Shown: positions 22,761 through 30,061 of the stretch, piece by piece | Position numbering within the stretch: the stretch's first letter is position 1 | Layout of the letters: the number at the start of each line of letters is the position of its first letter | The notes under the pieces: model-generated | Told to the model about the DNA's origin: nothing | Seen by the model: the letters and a program-made list of their open reading frames with translations, nothing else | The model's database searches: none | Made by a program: the position numbers and the translations under genes | Assembly: GCA_035341015.1 (NCBI GenBank) | Contig: DAOQUL010000049.1 | Location: forward strand, 1-30,061 | Direction of reading: 5' to 3' | From: JAKQIM01 sp029557965 | GTDB lineage: Bacteria > Chloroflexota > Anaerolineae > Anaerolineales > UBA4823 | DNA length: 30,061 nt

Positions 22761-24645
22761 TACCGCCACCTCCCGCCAATATGGGCTTTGGGACAGCCCG
22801 GTAAGCCCTGCCAGCCTGGCACGCGGCTTAAGCTTCAACGATGTAGCCTGGGACGCCTCAGGCGCGCTGGTATGGCGCGAGGGGCGCTCAGACCGCGGCG
22901 TGCTGGTCATCCAGCCGCCCGACGGACAGGCGCCGCGCGACCTAAACAGCGATCTGGGGGTGCGCGCCCGGGTGGGGTATGGAGGGGGCGATTTTACGGT
23001 TGGGCGCGGGCAGGTGTATTTTGCCGAGGCCGCCTCAGGCAGGCTCTACCGCCAACCCCTGGCTGCCGGCTCTGCCCAGCCCATCACACCGGCCTTCGGG
23101 CAGGCGGCTGCCCCGGCCCTCTCGCCCGATGGGCGCTGGCTGCTCTACATCCACACCTACGAGGAACAGGACACCCTGGCCATTGTAGACAGCGAAGGTA
23201 AACACTGGCCGGCGCGCCTATCCCAAGGCCATGACTTTTACATGCAGCCCGCCTGGCACCCCGATGGCACGCGCATTGCCTGGGTGGTCTGGGACCACCC
23301 CAACATGCCCTGGGACGGCTCCACGCTCTACCTGGGCCAGCTTGCGGTGAGCGAGGCCGGCTTGCCCGCCCTGCAGGGCGTAAAGCCCATCGCCGGCGAT
23401 GAGAAAACATCCATCTTCCAGCCGCAGTTTTCACCCTTTGGGCGCTGGCTGGCTTACGTCTCTGACCAGACCGGCTGGTGGCAAATTTATCTCTACGATC
23501 TCGAGAGGGGCACGCACCACCAGCTCACCCAGGTTCAGGCCGAGCACGGCGAACCGGCCTGGGTGCAGGGCGTGCGCACCTTCAGCTTTGCGCCAGATGG
23601 CAAAAGCATCTTCTTCTTGCGCAGCCAGGATGCAGTCCAGAGCCTGTGGGAGGTGAAGCTAGAGACAGGCCAAGAACGCCAGGTGCCCCTGCCGGCTTAC
23701 AGCGGTCTGATGCAGTTAGCCATCTCGCCCAATGGCGAGCAGATTGCCCTCATCGCTTCCGGCGGCAAGATCCCCGCCCGCGTCATCACCTGTGACCCGG
23801 CCGGCAGCGTGCGCGTGGTGCGCCGCTCCAGTGCAGAAGACCTGCCCAGCGAGGCCTATTCGCTTCCCCAGCACATCGCCTGGAAGTCGATGGACGAGGG
23901 CCAGGCTTACGGGCTGTATTATGCGCCCGCCAACCCGGCCTTCAAGGCTGAGGGGCAGCCGCCCCTGGTGGTGCTCATCCATGGCGGGCCCACCAGCCAG
24001 CGCGTGGCGGGCTTTAGCACCAGCGCTCAATTCTTCGCCAGCCGCGGCTATGCGGTGCTGGACGTCAACTACCGCGGCAGCACAGGCTACGGGCGAGAGT
24101 ACCGCAATAAGCTGCACGCCAATTGGGGCCTGCTCGATGTTCAAGATGCCGTCAGCGGGGCGCGCCACCTGGTGGATCAGAAACTGGCGGATGCAAGCCG
24201 CCTGGTGATCATGGGCGGCAGCGCCGGCGGATTCACGGTGCTCAAGGCATTGGAAGATTACCCCGGCATCTTCAAGGCAGGCATTTGCATGTACGGTGTT
24301 TCGAATCTATTCAACCTGGCTGCCGATACGCACAAGTTCGAGGCGCATTACCTGGATCTGCTGGTGGGCCCGCTGCCCCAGGCGGCAGACCTGTACCACA
24401 AGCGCTCACCCATCTTCTACCCCGAGAAGCTGCGCGACCCCATGATCATCTTCCAGGGCGAGATCGACACGGTGGTACCGCGCGCCCAATCAGACGAAGT
24501 GGTGGCATCCTTACAGCGCCGCGGCGTGCCGCACGAATATCACCTTTATCCCGGCGAAGGCCACGGCTTCCGCAAGAGCGAGAACATTGAGCATATGTAC
24601 AAGGCCATCGACCGCTTCTTGCGCCAGTGGGTGATCTTTAGTTAG
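22750..24645 (+). CDS. S9 family prolyl oligopeptidase-type serine peptidase
   Basis: About 631 aa. I chose ATG 22750 (GGAG 6 nt upstream, then the family-typical YGLWDSPVSPASLA start); ATG 22738 is possible. The N-terminal two thirds form a beta-propeller with repeated D-G-x-x-I/L strands (LSPDGRWLLYI, WHPDGTRIAWV, FSPFGRWLAYVSDQ, FAPDGKSIFFL, ISPNGEQIALI). The C-terminal alpha/beta-hydrolase domain has VVLIHGGPTSQ (oxyanion region), GGSAGGF with nucleophile Ser491, Asp573 in GEIDTVVP and His605 in GEGHGF, so it should be active. It would trim short peptides, probably in the cytoplasm since no signal peptide is seen. It overlaps rnhB by 11 nt and is the last gene of the operon, ending in a U-tract terminator. 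Confidence 0.95.
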   Translation: MHPDTATSRQYGLWDSPVSPASLARGLSFNDVAWDASGALVWREGRSDRGVLVIQPPDGQAPRDLNSDLGVRARVGYGGGDFTVGRGQVYFAEAASGRLYRQPLAAGSAQPITPAFGQAAAPALSPDGRWLLYIHTYEEQDTLAIVDSEGKHWPARLSQGHDFYMQPAWHPDGTRIAWVVWDHPNMPWDGSTLYLGQLAVSEAGLPALQGVKPIAGDEKTSIFQPQFSPFGRWLAYVSDQTGWWQIYLYDLERGTHHQLTQVQAEHGEPAWVQGVRTFSFAPDGKSIFFLRSQDAVQSLWEVKLETGQERQVPLPAYSGLMQLAISPNGEQIALIASGGKIPARVITCDPAGSVRVVRRSSAEDLPSEAYSLPQHIAWKSMDEGQAYGLYYAPANPAFKAEGQPPLVVLIHGGPTSQRVAGFSTSAQFFASRGYAVLDVNYRGSTGYGREYRNKLHANWGLLDVQDAVSGARHLVDQKLADASRLVIMGGSAGGFTVLKALEDYPGIFKAGICMYGVSNLFNLAADTHKFEAHYLDLLVGPLPQAADLYHKRSPIFYPEKLRDPMIIFQGEIDTVVPRAQSDEVVASLQRRGVPHEYHLYPGEGHGFRKSENIEHMYKAIDRFLRQWVIFS

Positions 24646-24652
24646 ATTAAAT

Positions 24653-24715
24653 GCTTTTGGGGATGTTTTGGGCAATTTTGCTGCTCAAAACAACCCCAAA
24701 AGCCTCCCCTTTTTC
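24653..24715. terminator. Rho-independent terminator between convergent genes
   Basis: GCTTTTGGGG (24653-24662) pairs with CCCCAAAAGC (24694-24703); an inner stem GTTTTGGGCA/TGCTCAAAAC continues it after a 2-nt internal loop. CTCCCC and a TTTTT run follow. It lies 7 nt after the peptidase stop and 25 nt before the CorA-type gene's stop on the other strand. Confidence 0.85.
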
Positions 24716-24728
24716 GCTTGATGTTAAA

Positions 24729-25471
24729 TTAGAGCCAATCGCGCTTGAGGAACATCANNNNNNNNNNNNNNNNNNNNNNNNNNNNNNNNNNNNNNNNNNN
24801 NNNNNNNNNNNNNNNNNNNNNNNNNNNNNNNNNNNNNNNNNNNNNNNNNNNNNNNNNTCAGGATACTGCTTGAACAACTGGCTGCGCTGCAGGCGCTCAA
24901 GCATCAGCTCATTGGTTTTGAGGGCGGTGGTAAAGTAAGTCAGGCTTTTCTGATACTTCAACAGTTCCAGCACTTCTTTGTTGCGGGTAGAAAGTTGGAG
25001 CTGATCTTCCAGCCCATCCACCACCTTGTTGATCGTACGCAGGTAATTCAAGTACAGGTTAGCGGTGTTGAGCATCACGCGCAGCACAAAGCGGTTGCGC
25101 TTGCCGGTAGAAAGGCTGCGCGCCCGGCCTGAGGCAAATTCTTGCAAGATAGGATGATCGTAGCGGCACACCGTCAGCAGGCACTTGGAATTCATGATGA
25201 TACCGAGCGGGATAGAGATGTAGGGCACATCAGCCCCTTTGCCCTGGAACCAGGGTACACGCAGGATGATGAGCAAATCACCGTTCTCGCGCTCGGTACG
25301 GGCACGTTCATCCAGGTCGAGGGGATAGGTGATGTAATCACGCGGTACGCCCAGGCCTTCTAATTGGGTAATCTCCTCGTTTGTGGGGTCTACCACGTTG
25401 ATCCAGCAGCCGTTGACTGGCTCGTTGATCATCTCGATCCCAATATCAGTATTCTTGTAAAAAGCGATCAT
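24729..25471 (-). CDS. CorA family divalent metal ion transporter (interrupted by gap)
   Basis: An inner-membrane pentameric channel for Mg2+ or a related metal ion. About 204 N-terminal residues are readable: the cytoplasmic domain with CWINVVDPTNEEI, VPRDYITYPLDLDERAR, GDLLIILRVPWF, ISIPLGIIMN, LLTVCRYDHPIL and the long helix LYLNYLRTINKVVDGLEDQL...LERLQRSQLFKQYP. The sequence then enters the gap. Beyond it the minus strand reads MFLKRDWL and TAA (stop at 24729-24731), a typical end for this family, so the transmembrane part with the GMN motif is lost in the gap. ATG 25471 is chosen over GTG 25474 because GGAGG lies 6 nt upstream. Convergent with the S9 peptidase gene. Confidence 0.88.
24758..24857. 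other. assembly gap (100 N) inside the corA-like gene
   Basis: Exactly 100 N, a placeholder of unknown true length. The reading frames on its two sides do not join as drawn, and the expected missing part of the protein is longer than 33 residues. Confidence 0.98.
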
Positions 25472-25549
25472 CACACACCTCCAGAGGTTTCCTGAAGGGT
25501 TCCGAGCAGTTTCAACCGCTCAGAAGCCTCTAGGTTTTGCGCTTAAAAG

Positions 25550-25596
25550 CACTTCCCGGAAGGCCGGGCTGGGTAAGCAGCCGCTTCCGGGAAGTG
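25550..25596. repeat. 13-bp inverted repeat hairpin
   Basis: CACTTCCCGGAAG (25550-25562) pairs perfectly with CTTCCGGGAAGTG (25584-25596); an inner GGCTG/CAGCC stem (25567-25571 with 25578-25582) extends it. Read on the minus strand, CTTTT follows, so it could be a terminator or attenuator about 80 nt upstream of the CorA-type start. Confidence 0.7.
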
Positions 25597-25672
25597 AAAT
25601 TAAACGCGTGATGCGCTTCCCGTTAGACCTTCCTGTGCTCTCCAGGCAGGGTAAAGCTGTTAAACTCGTACA

Positions 25673-25734
25673 AGCCTGCGCTTTGTCTATGACTACTTGC
25701 AGGCTCGTCGCCGTCATCGCTGACGATGGACGGC
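25673..25734. repeat. two adjacent stem-loops
   Basis: AGCCTGC (25673-25679) pairs with GCAGGCT (25699-25705). Next to it GCCGTCATC (25710-25718) pairs with GATGGACGGC (25725-25734) with one bulged base. They lie in gene-free sequence; a small RNA or degenerate repeat is possible, but neither is demonstrated. Confidence 0.45.
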
Positions 25735-25962
25735 AAGGGGCTATTCAAAGAATGGTGTTTAATCTCGGTCATCTCTCACTTTGTGCAGCAATGATATGCT
25801 GTCCGACAATTTTCTCCGAGCCCAAGTATAGCACCGGCATCAAACCTGGACAAGAGGTCAAAAGTGAGCCTCACATTGCAATTGCATTTCGGGAACTTTT
25901 TTGGCCGGGTTTCGTCTTACACACGAACCAATCAACCAAACTTATCAAGGAGAAGAACAACT

Positions 25963-26691
25963 ATGCGTACCAAAATGATTTTTATCACCCTCATTCTCGT
26001 TGCAGCCACTCTGCTGAGCGGCTGCGCCGGCAGCGTGGTCGCCCCCACCGCTGCCCAGCCGCACACCATGAGCGTCAACGGCTCGGCCCAGGTGATGCTC
26101 TCGCCCGATATCGCCTACATCTCGATGGGTGTGCATACCGAGGCCCCAGAAGCCAGCGAAGCGGTGGCGAGCAACAACAGCCTGTCTAAGGCTGTGATGG
26201 ATGCACTGGCTACCCAGGGTATCGATGCCAAAGACATCCGCACCACCAACTTCAACATCTACCCCATGGACCAGTACAACCCCAACACCGGCGAGAAAAT
26301 CGGCACGGTCTTCTCGGTGGATAACACCGTGTACGTCACCATGCGTGACCTGACCAAGATCGGCGCCATCCTGGATGCCGCCATCGCCGCAGGCGCCAAC
26401 AGCGTGTACGGCATCTCATTCGATGTTGAGAACAAAGAACCTGCCCTGGCTGAAGCACGTGCCAAAGCCGTAGAGAATGCCCGCACCCAGGCCGAGCAGT
26501 TGGCCCAGGCCGCCGGCGTTACCCTGGGAGAGATCAGCTCCATCAGCTACTACAACTATGCCCCCAGCCCTGTCTACTACGACAGCAAGGGCGTGGGCGG
26601 GGCCGAATATCCCTCCGCCGCCTCTGTGCCAATCTCGGGCGGGCAGCTCACCATCACCGTAGATGTGAACGTGTCTTACGAGATCAAGTAA
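25963..26691 (+). CDS. SIMPL domain (DUF541) lipoprotein
   Basis: 242 aa. Residues 1-21 form a lipoprotein signal peptide (MRTKMIFITLILVAATLLSGC, lipobox LSGC), so the protein is tethered to the outer face of the membrane. Residues about 37-242 form one SIMPL/DUF541 domain: MSVNGSAQVMLSPDIAYISMGV, KDIRTTNFNIYPMDQYN, FSVDNTVYVTMRDLTKIGAILDAAI, GANSVYGISFDVENKEPALAEARAKAVENARTQAEQLA, ending with QLTITVDVNVSYEIK. The biochemical function of the family is poorly known; members are periplasmic or surface proteins sometimes linked to oxidative stress. ATG 25963 is preferred over the longer frame because AAGGAG lies upstream and the lipobox follows. A long hairpin follows the gene. Confidence 0.92.
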   Translation: MRTKMIFITLILVAATLLSGCAGSVVAPTAAQPHTMSVNGSAQVMLSPDIAYISMGVHTEAPEASEAVASNNSLSKAVMDALATQGIDAKDIRTTNFNIYPMDQYNPNTGEKIGTVFSVDNTVYVTMRDLTKIGAILDAAIAAGANSVYGISFDVENKEPALAEARAKAVENARTQAEQLAQAAGVTLGEISSISYYNYAPSPVYYDSKGVGGAEYPSAASVPISGGQLTITVDVNVSYEIK

Positions 26692-26721
26692 GCAACTGAC
26701 GCGGCAGCCATTGAAACGGTT

Positions 26722-26769
26722 ATAATTAAGAGGCCTGGCGGCATGATCGCCGCTGGGCCTCTTAATTAT
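26722..26769 (+). terminator. long hairpin terminator abutting the next start codon
   Basis: A stem of 21 bp with two G-T pairs: ATAATTAAGAGGCC...GGCCTCTTAATTAT outside and GGCGGC/GCCGCT inside, with a 6-nt loop. It starts 30 nt after the SIMPL stop and ends only 2 nt before the next ATG (26772). A TATAAT (26721-26726) overlaps its left base. Confidence 0.75.
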
Positions 26770-26771
26770 TT

Positions 26772-27680
26772 ATGGACAACCACGCCGTATTTCATCCACC
26801 CCGCCGCATGGGGCTGGCCTTTCATATGATAGCCATTCTCATCCTGGCACTGGCAGGGGTTTGGGGATTATCGCAAGCCTCGCGTGCCCAGGCCGGGTTA
26901 AGCTTCTTGCTTTACCTGCTGCCCGGCGGCCTGGCTGTGTTGATCATTCCGCGCCTCATCTACCAGGTTGTCGCGCTACAGCGTTCCAGTTATACCATTG
27001 AACGCGATGGCATCCGTCTGCGTTGGGGCCTGCGCAGCGAGGATATCCCCATCACAGCCGTCCAATGGTTGGGACCGTCCAGCCAAATGAAACCCGCCTT
27101 TCGGGGAGCCCCCCCCTACCTGCCTGGCGCGCTGCTCGGCATGCGTAAGCTCGCCGATGGCAGGCCGTTGGAATTCATGGCCTCTCACTCAGACCAACTG
27201 CTGGTGATCTTGACCGCTCAGCGCGCTTTTGCCATCTCGCCCGAAGACCCGGCGGCGTTCATGCAAAGCTTTCGCAAGCTCTCTGAATACGGTTCGCTCT
27301 CGCCGATGGCGGCGCGCACGGTTTACCCCGATTTTATTGGCCAGGGCTTTTGGGCCGACCGGCCCGCCCGCACCTTGCTGCTGGCGGCGGCGGTTGCCAG
27401 CCTGGGGCTGCTGATCTGGGTCACACTGGCAATCCCCACCCACAGCAACATCTCGCTGCACCTGGCAATAGACGGCTCTGCCGTGGAGCAAGTGCCTGCT
27501 GTGCGCCTGATGCTGCTGCCGGTGTTGAACAGCTTCTTCTTCGTGCTCGACACGCTGTTGGGGATCGTGTTCTACCGCCGCGGCCCCACCCGCCCACTGG
27601 CTTACATGATGTGGGCCGCCAGCCTGCTAACAGCCCTGCTGTTCTCGGCGGCGGTGTTCTTCATCCTGCGGGCCGGTTAA
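26772..27680 (+). CDS. integral membrane protein with bacterial PH-like domain
   Basis: 302 aa. Two N-terminal transmembrane helices (about 14-33 and 41-64) lead into a beta-rich cytoplasmic domain of about 73-170 (SSYTIERDGIRLRWGLRSEDIPITAVQWLGP ... LLVILTAQRAFAISPEDPAAFMQSFRKL) that looks like a bacterial pleckstrin-homology (bPH) domain. Three more helices follow (about 198-220, 244-267 and 275-299). Such proteins are membrane-bound and of unknown role. No Shine-Dalgarno sequence precedes the ATG, which lies 2 nt after a long hairpin, so expression is either leaderless from a promoter I cannot define or depends on the upstream gene. It is followed by the DUF92 gene after 31 nt, probably in the same transcript. 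Confidence 0.8.
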   Translation: MDNHAVFHPPRRMGLAFHMIAILILALAGVWGLSQASRAQAGLSFLLYLLPGGLAVLIIPRLIYQVVALQRSSYTIERDGIRLRWGLRSEDIPITAVQWLGPSSQMKPAFRGAPPYLPGALLGMRKLADGRPLEFMASHSDQLLVILTAQRAFAISPEDPAAFMQSFRKLSEYGSLSPMAARTVYPDFIGQGFWADRPARTLLLAAAVASLGLLIWVTLAIPTHSNISLHLAIDGSAVEQVPAVRLMLLPVLNSFFFVLDTLLGIVFYRRGPTRPLAYMMWAASLLTALLFSAAVFFILRAG

Positions 27681-27711
27681 CCCCAGCACCAGCACACAAA
27701 TAAACACTTCT

Positions 27712-28536
27712 ATGCAGTACTTGATCGGCTTTCTTCTCAGCGGCACCTTCTCTCTGTTGGCCTGGCGCGCCAGGGCGCTCTCGGCCAGTGGCGCATGGGC
27801 CGCCACCTTGTGCGGCGGGTTGATCTTTGGCGCGGGGGGTTGGGCTTGGGCGGCCTTGCTGTTGGCCTTCTTTATTTCATCCAGCGCGCTCTCACGCCTG
27901 TTCCGGCGGCACAAGCTTGCGCTAAACGAAAAGTTTTCGAAGGGCAGCCGGCGAGATTGGGCCCAGGTGGGCGCCAACGGGGGCCTGGGGGCGCTGCTGG
28001 CAGTTAGCCTGGCCATAGGCCTGGCGCTGCCTACGGGCTTATGGCCCGGCCCGACATGGCTGTGGGCTGCATATGCCGGCGCAATAGCTGCCGTCAATGC
28101 CGATACCTGGGCCACCGAGATTGGTGTTCTAAGCCGCAGCGCACCGCGCCTGATTACCAACGGCCGGGTGGTAGAGCGAGGCACATCTGGCGCGCTGACC
28201 CTGTTGGGAAGCGCAGCGGCCCTGGCTGGCGCAGCCTTGATTGCCCTGCTGGCAGCCCTACTGAGCCCGGCCGGCTTCGCCCTGGCGCTTGTGGGGGCAG
28301 TCACGGCCGGCGGGTTGGCTGGCTCGTTGTTCGACTCTTTGCTGGGGGCAACGCTGCAGGCCATCTACCACTGCCCGGCCTGCCAAAAAGAAACCGAACA
28401 GCACCCCACCCACCGCTGCGGCAGTGCCACCTCGCGGCGGCGGGGTTGGCCTTGGGTCAACAATGAAGTGGTGAATTTCTTGTGTTCTATGATGGGGGCA
28501 GCGGTGGCCGCACTGCTGTGGGGCCTATTTCAGTAG
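27712..28536 (+). CDS. DUF92 family membrane protein
   Basis: 274 aa, mostly hydrophobic, with about six transmembrane helices. It carries the DUF92 hallmarks: SASGAWAATLCGGLIFGAGGWAWA (about 22-45), ISSSALSRLF, AAVNADTWATEIGVLS (about 126-141) and GGLAGSLFDSLLGATLQAIYHCPAC (about 200-224), then two Cys residues and TSRRRGWPWVNNEVVNFLCS. Plant and cyanobacterial relatives include VTE6, a phytyl-phosphate kinase; the role in this organism is unknown and isoprenoid-phosphate phosphorylation is only a guess. No Shine-Dalgarno sequence is visible before the ATG. The gene overlaps the convergent HAD hydrolase gene tail to tail by 12 nt, with no terminator between. Confidence 0.9.
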   Translation: MQYLIGFLLSGTFSLLAWRARALSASGAWAATLCGGLIFGAGGWAWAALLLAFFISSSALSRLFRRHKLALNEKFSKGSRRDWAQVGANGGLGALLAVSLAIGLALPTGLWPGPTWLWAAYAGAIAAVNADTWATEIGVLSRSAPRLITNGRVVERGTSGALTLLGSAAALAGAALIALLAALLSPAGFALALVGAVTAGGLAGSLFDSLLGATLQAIYHCPACQKETEQHPTHRCGSATSRRRGWPWVNNEVVNFLCSMMGAAVAALLWGLFQ

Positions 28537-29256
28537 CGCCAGCAGTTCATTGACCTGCCGGATGACCAGGCACTGGGCCTCAGGGAAGATCCCTTCAGGG
28601 TCAACCAACACGGCTTGCAGGCCGGCATTTTGGGCGCCGACCACGTCGGCATAATAATTATCCCCCACGTAGAGGGCCTGCTGAGGGTTGGCTTCCAGGC
28701 GCTCGAGGGCATGCCAGAAAATACCCGGATCAGGCTTCCAAGAGTTGATCTCGCCCGCCGCCAATGCAAAGCTGAAGTACTCGTCCAAGCCCAGCCTGGT
28801 AAGCTGTTCGCCAAAAGCAGTGCCACGGTTCGATACCACCGCCATGCCAAAGCCCGCTTCTTTGAGCGCTTGCAAAGTCTCAAAGACCTGCGGCGGCACA
28901 TAATCTTGGGGATGGTATTCCTCGCGCATGCGGCGCAGCACTTCAGGGGCCAGGCCTTGGGCCTGCTCGACCGAACAGCCAAACCTAACCAGGTTGCGCT
29001 GCCAGTAATAATTCCAAAAGTCCTCGCTCAGGGTCTCATACTGCGCCATATCGGCTACCAGCTCAGGCGATTGCGCCCAATAGTAATGCACCCAACGCGT
29101 GGCGCTGAGGCGTTTTTGCTGAGAATCCGCCATCCCCATCTCAGCGGCAAGGTTAAAAAAGGTCTCGTTATACGATGGCACGTTATAACGCAGTGTGCCA
29201 TCCAGGTCGAATAAGATGATGCGGATTTCAGCAGGCTCGGCCAACTTAACCACCAA
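28525..29256 (-). CDS. HAD superfamily hydrolase
   Basis: 243 aa. A haloacid-dehalogenase-type phosphatase: FDLDGTL with nucleophile Asp17 and general acid Asp19, a helical cap (about 35-110), VVSNRG (motif II), KPDPGIFWHALERL (motif III Lys) and YVGDNYYADVVGAQNAG (motif IV Asp). All catalytic residues are present; the substrate is unknown. An in-frame TGA at 29263-29265 limits the start to TTG 29256 or GTG 29253; no ATG is available. It overlaps the end of moaA by 11 nt, so the two are probably one operon with coupled translation. Its 3' end overlaps the convergent DUF92 gene by 12 nt. Confidence 0.93.
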   Translation of the reverse strand: MVVKLAEPAEIRIILFDLDGTLRYNVPSYNETFFNLAAEMGMADSQQKRLSATRWVHYYWAQSPELVADMAQYETLSEDFWNYYWQRNLVRFGCSVEQAQGLAPEVLRRMREEYHPQDYVPPQVFETLQALKEAGFGMAVVSNRGTAFGEQLTRLGLDEYFSFALAAGEINSWKPDPGIFWHALERLEANPQQALYVGDNYYADVVGAQNAGLQAVLVDPEGIFPEAQCLVIRQVNELLALLK

Positions 29257-30061
29257 TCTCGCTCATCCCACGGTTCAGAGGAATGATGCCATCCGCCAGG
29301 CCGTGTCCCCAGGGCTTGACCCAGATGCCCTCGACGATCAATTGGCGCAGGTCTTCCAGGCTGGCCCCGGCCCGCAATGGGGTTAGCAGGTCCACCTCGC
29401 CATCGCGCAGCAAACACAGGCGCAGGCGCCCATCGGCGGTCAGGCGGGCACGTGTGCAGTCAGCGCAGAACGGCGCCGTGACTGAAGAGATAAAACCCAG
29501 GTCGCCTTGGGCGCCGGGCAGGCGGTACAGGCGCGCTTCACCATCCAAAGCCCCATCATTCAAAACCTCTAACGGCCCCAGCGCCGCCTCAATGTGCACT
29601 CTCATCTCTTGCGCGCTGACCACGTAATTGAGCTGCAGCTCAGTAGCGCCAGCAAAAGGCATCATCTCAATGAAACGCACCTGCCAGGGGTGGTCTAAGG
29701 TCAGGCGCGCTAGGCTCGCCAGGTCGTTCTCGTTATAGCCAAACACCACCACCGCATTGACCTTGACCGGCGTCAAACCGGCGGCCTCGGCAGCATAGAT
29801 CCCTTCCCAAACATCCTCCAGCGAGCCCCAGCGGGTGAGGTGGCGAAAGCGCTGCGGATCGAGCGTATCCAGGCTGATGTTGACGCGCTGCAAGCCGGCC
29901 TCGACCAAAGGGCGGGCCAGCTTCTTGAGCAGCACGCCGTTGGTGGTCATGGTCAGCTTTTTCACACCGGGGATGGTCTTCATCTGGCGCACCAATTCCA
30001 CCACATTGGCGCGGATGGTAGGTTCACCACCGGTCAGGCGGAACTTATCGAAACCCAATTG
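29246..30061 (-). CDS. moaA: GTP 3',8-cyclase MoaA (5' end off the window)
   Basis: The C-terminal 270-odd residues of the radical-SAM enzyme that starts molybdenum cofactor synthesis by converting GTP to 3',8-cyclo-7,8-dihydro-GTP. Visible: FDKFRLTGGEPTIRANV, TMTTNGVLL, VNISLDTLDPQRF, KVNAVVVFGYNENDL, VRFIEMMPF, and the second iron-sulphur cluster motif FCADCTRARLTADGRLRLCLL (Cys-x2-Cys-x13-Cys). The C-terminal GG of the active-site tail is present (MSEIGG). About 55-60 N-terminal residues, including the CxxxCxxC radical-SAM motif, lie outside the window, so the apparent TTG start at 30058 is not real. It is upstream of and overlaps the HAD hydrolase gene. Confidence 0.95.
   Translation of the reverse strand, partial: QLGFDKFRLTGGEPTIRANVVELVRQMKTIPGVKKLTMTTNGVLLKKLARPLVEAGLQRVNISLDTLDPQRFRHLTRWGSLEDVWEGIYAAEAAGLTPVKVNAVVVFGYNENDLASLARLTLDHPWQVRFIEMMPFAGATELQLNYVVSAQEMRVHIEAALGPLEVLNDGALDGEARLYRLPGAQGDLGFISSVTAPFCADCTRARLTADGRLRLCLLRDGEVDLLTPLRAGASLEDLRQLIVEGIWVKPWGHGLADGIIPLNRGMSEIGG

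Larger units (their letters stand above)
25472..25962. other. gene-free structured region between divergent genes
   Basis: About 490 bp with no recognisable gene; the ORFs crossing it encode nothing I can identify. It holds the leader of the minus-strand CorA-type gene and the upstream region of the plus-strand SIMPL gene. At least three stem-loops are visible (25550-25596, 25673-25705 and 25710-25734). A weak promoter for the SIMPL gene could be CCGACA (25803-25808), an 18-nt spacer and TATAGC (25827-25832), giving a leader of about 125 nt. Confidence 0.5.

Noticed and set aside
25608..26189. 193-codon frame covering the gene-free region and the start of the SIMPL gene
   Set aside because: It overlaps the SIMPL coding sequence in another frame, encodes nothing recognisable and has no ribosome-binding site.

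Overview
The window looks like part of a metagenome-assembled or draft genome of a Chloroflexota bacterium, most likely class Anaerolineae. This is inferred from the GC-rich coding sequence, two giant SdrD_B-repeat surface proteins, a VWA-like/FHA plus PP2C pair, a Zn-PLPC-like protein, a DUF92 protein and the general gene style; no rRNA or marker gene proves it. Two runs of exactly 100 N (19060-19159 and 24758-24857) are scaffold gaps. One lies in a 21-bp tandem repeat and the other inside a corA-like gene.

Layout. 25-3323 (+): a two-gene ATGA-coupled operon encoding a membrane-anchored VWA-like/Ig-like/FHA protein and a membrane-anchored PP2C phosphatase, probably the tail of a Ser/Thr phospho-signalling cluster. 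3373-15836 (-): two giant secreted proteins (about 2152 and 1870 aa) built from eight and six SdrD_B-type modules, each with a GEVED-like domain and a near-identical C-terminal motif/transmembrane/basic-tail anchor. 16079-17359 (-): an alkaline-phosphatase-superfamily phosphodiesterase, divergent from a lipoprotein solute-binding protein (17426-18991, +). 19008-19632: 21-bp minisatellite, tRNA-Pro(UGG) with its own promoter, and a 96-aa protein probably co-transcribed with the tRNA. 19709-24645 (+): a tightly packed operon of a Zn-PLPC-like protein, a tail-anchored NERD-like protein, a DPM1/ALG5-like glycosyltransferase, ribonuclease HII and an S9 peptidase. 24729-25471 (-): CorA-type metal transporter interrupted by a gap. 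25472-25962: a structured gene-free region. 25963-28536 (+): SIMPL lipoprotein, PH-domain membrane protein and DUF92 protein. 28525-30061 (-): moaA (5' end off the window) followed by a HAD hydrolase.

Regulatory architecture is distinctive. Nearly every transcription unit ends in a long perfect or near-perfect hairpin. Two hairpins (3322-3363 and 19643-19686) are clear homologues with compensatory base-pair changes, and a third (10047-10098) shares their basal arm. Three operons start with a -10 box only 6-9 nt before the start codon and no Shine-Dalgarno sequence, suggesting leaderless mRNAs, whereas other genes have good Shine-Dalgarno sequences. No CRISPR array, insertion sequence, phage gene or rRNA gene was seen.

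I found no single clear-cut new defence or biosynthetic system. The best candidates for something undescribed are the shared C-terminal anchor of the two giant surface proteins, the EF-hand-like triple repeat inserted in one SdrD_B module, and the covarying terminator family.
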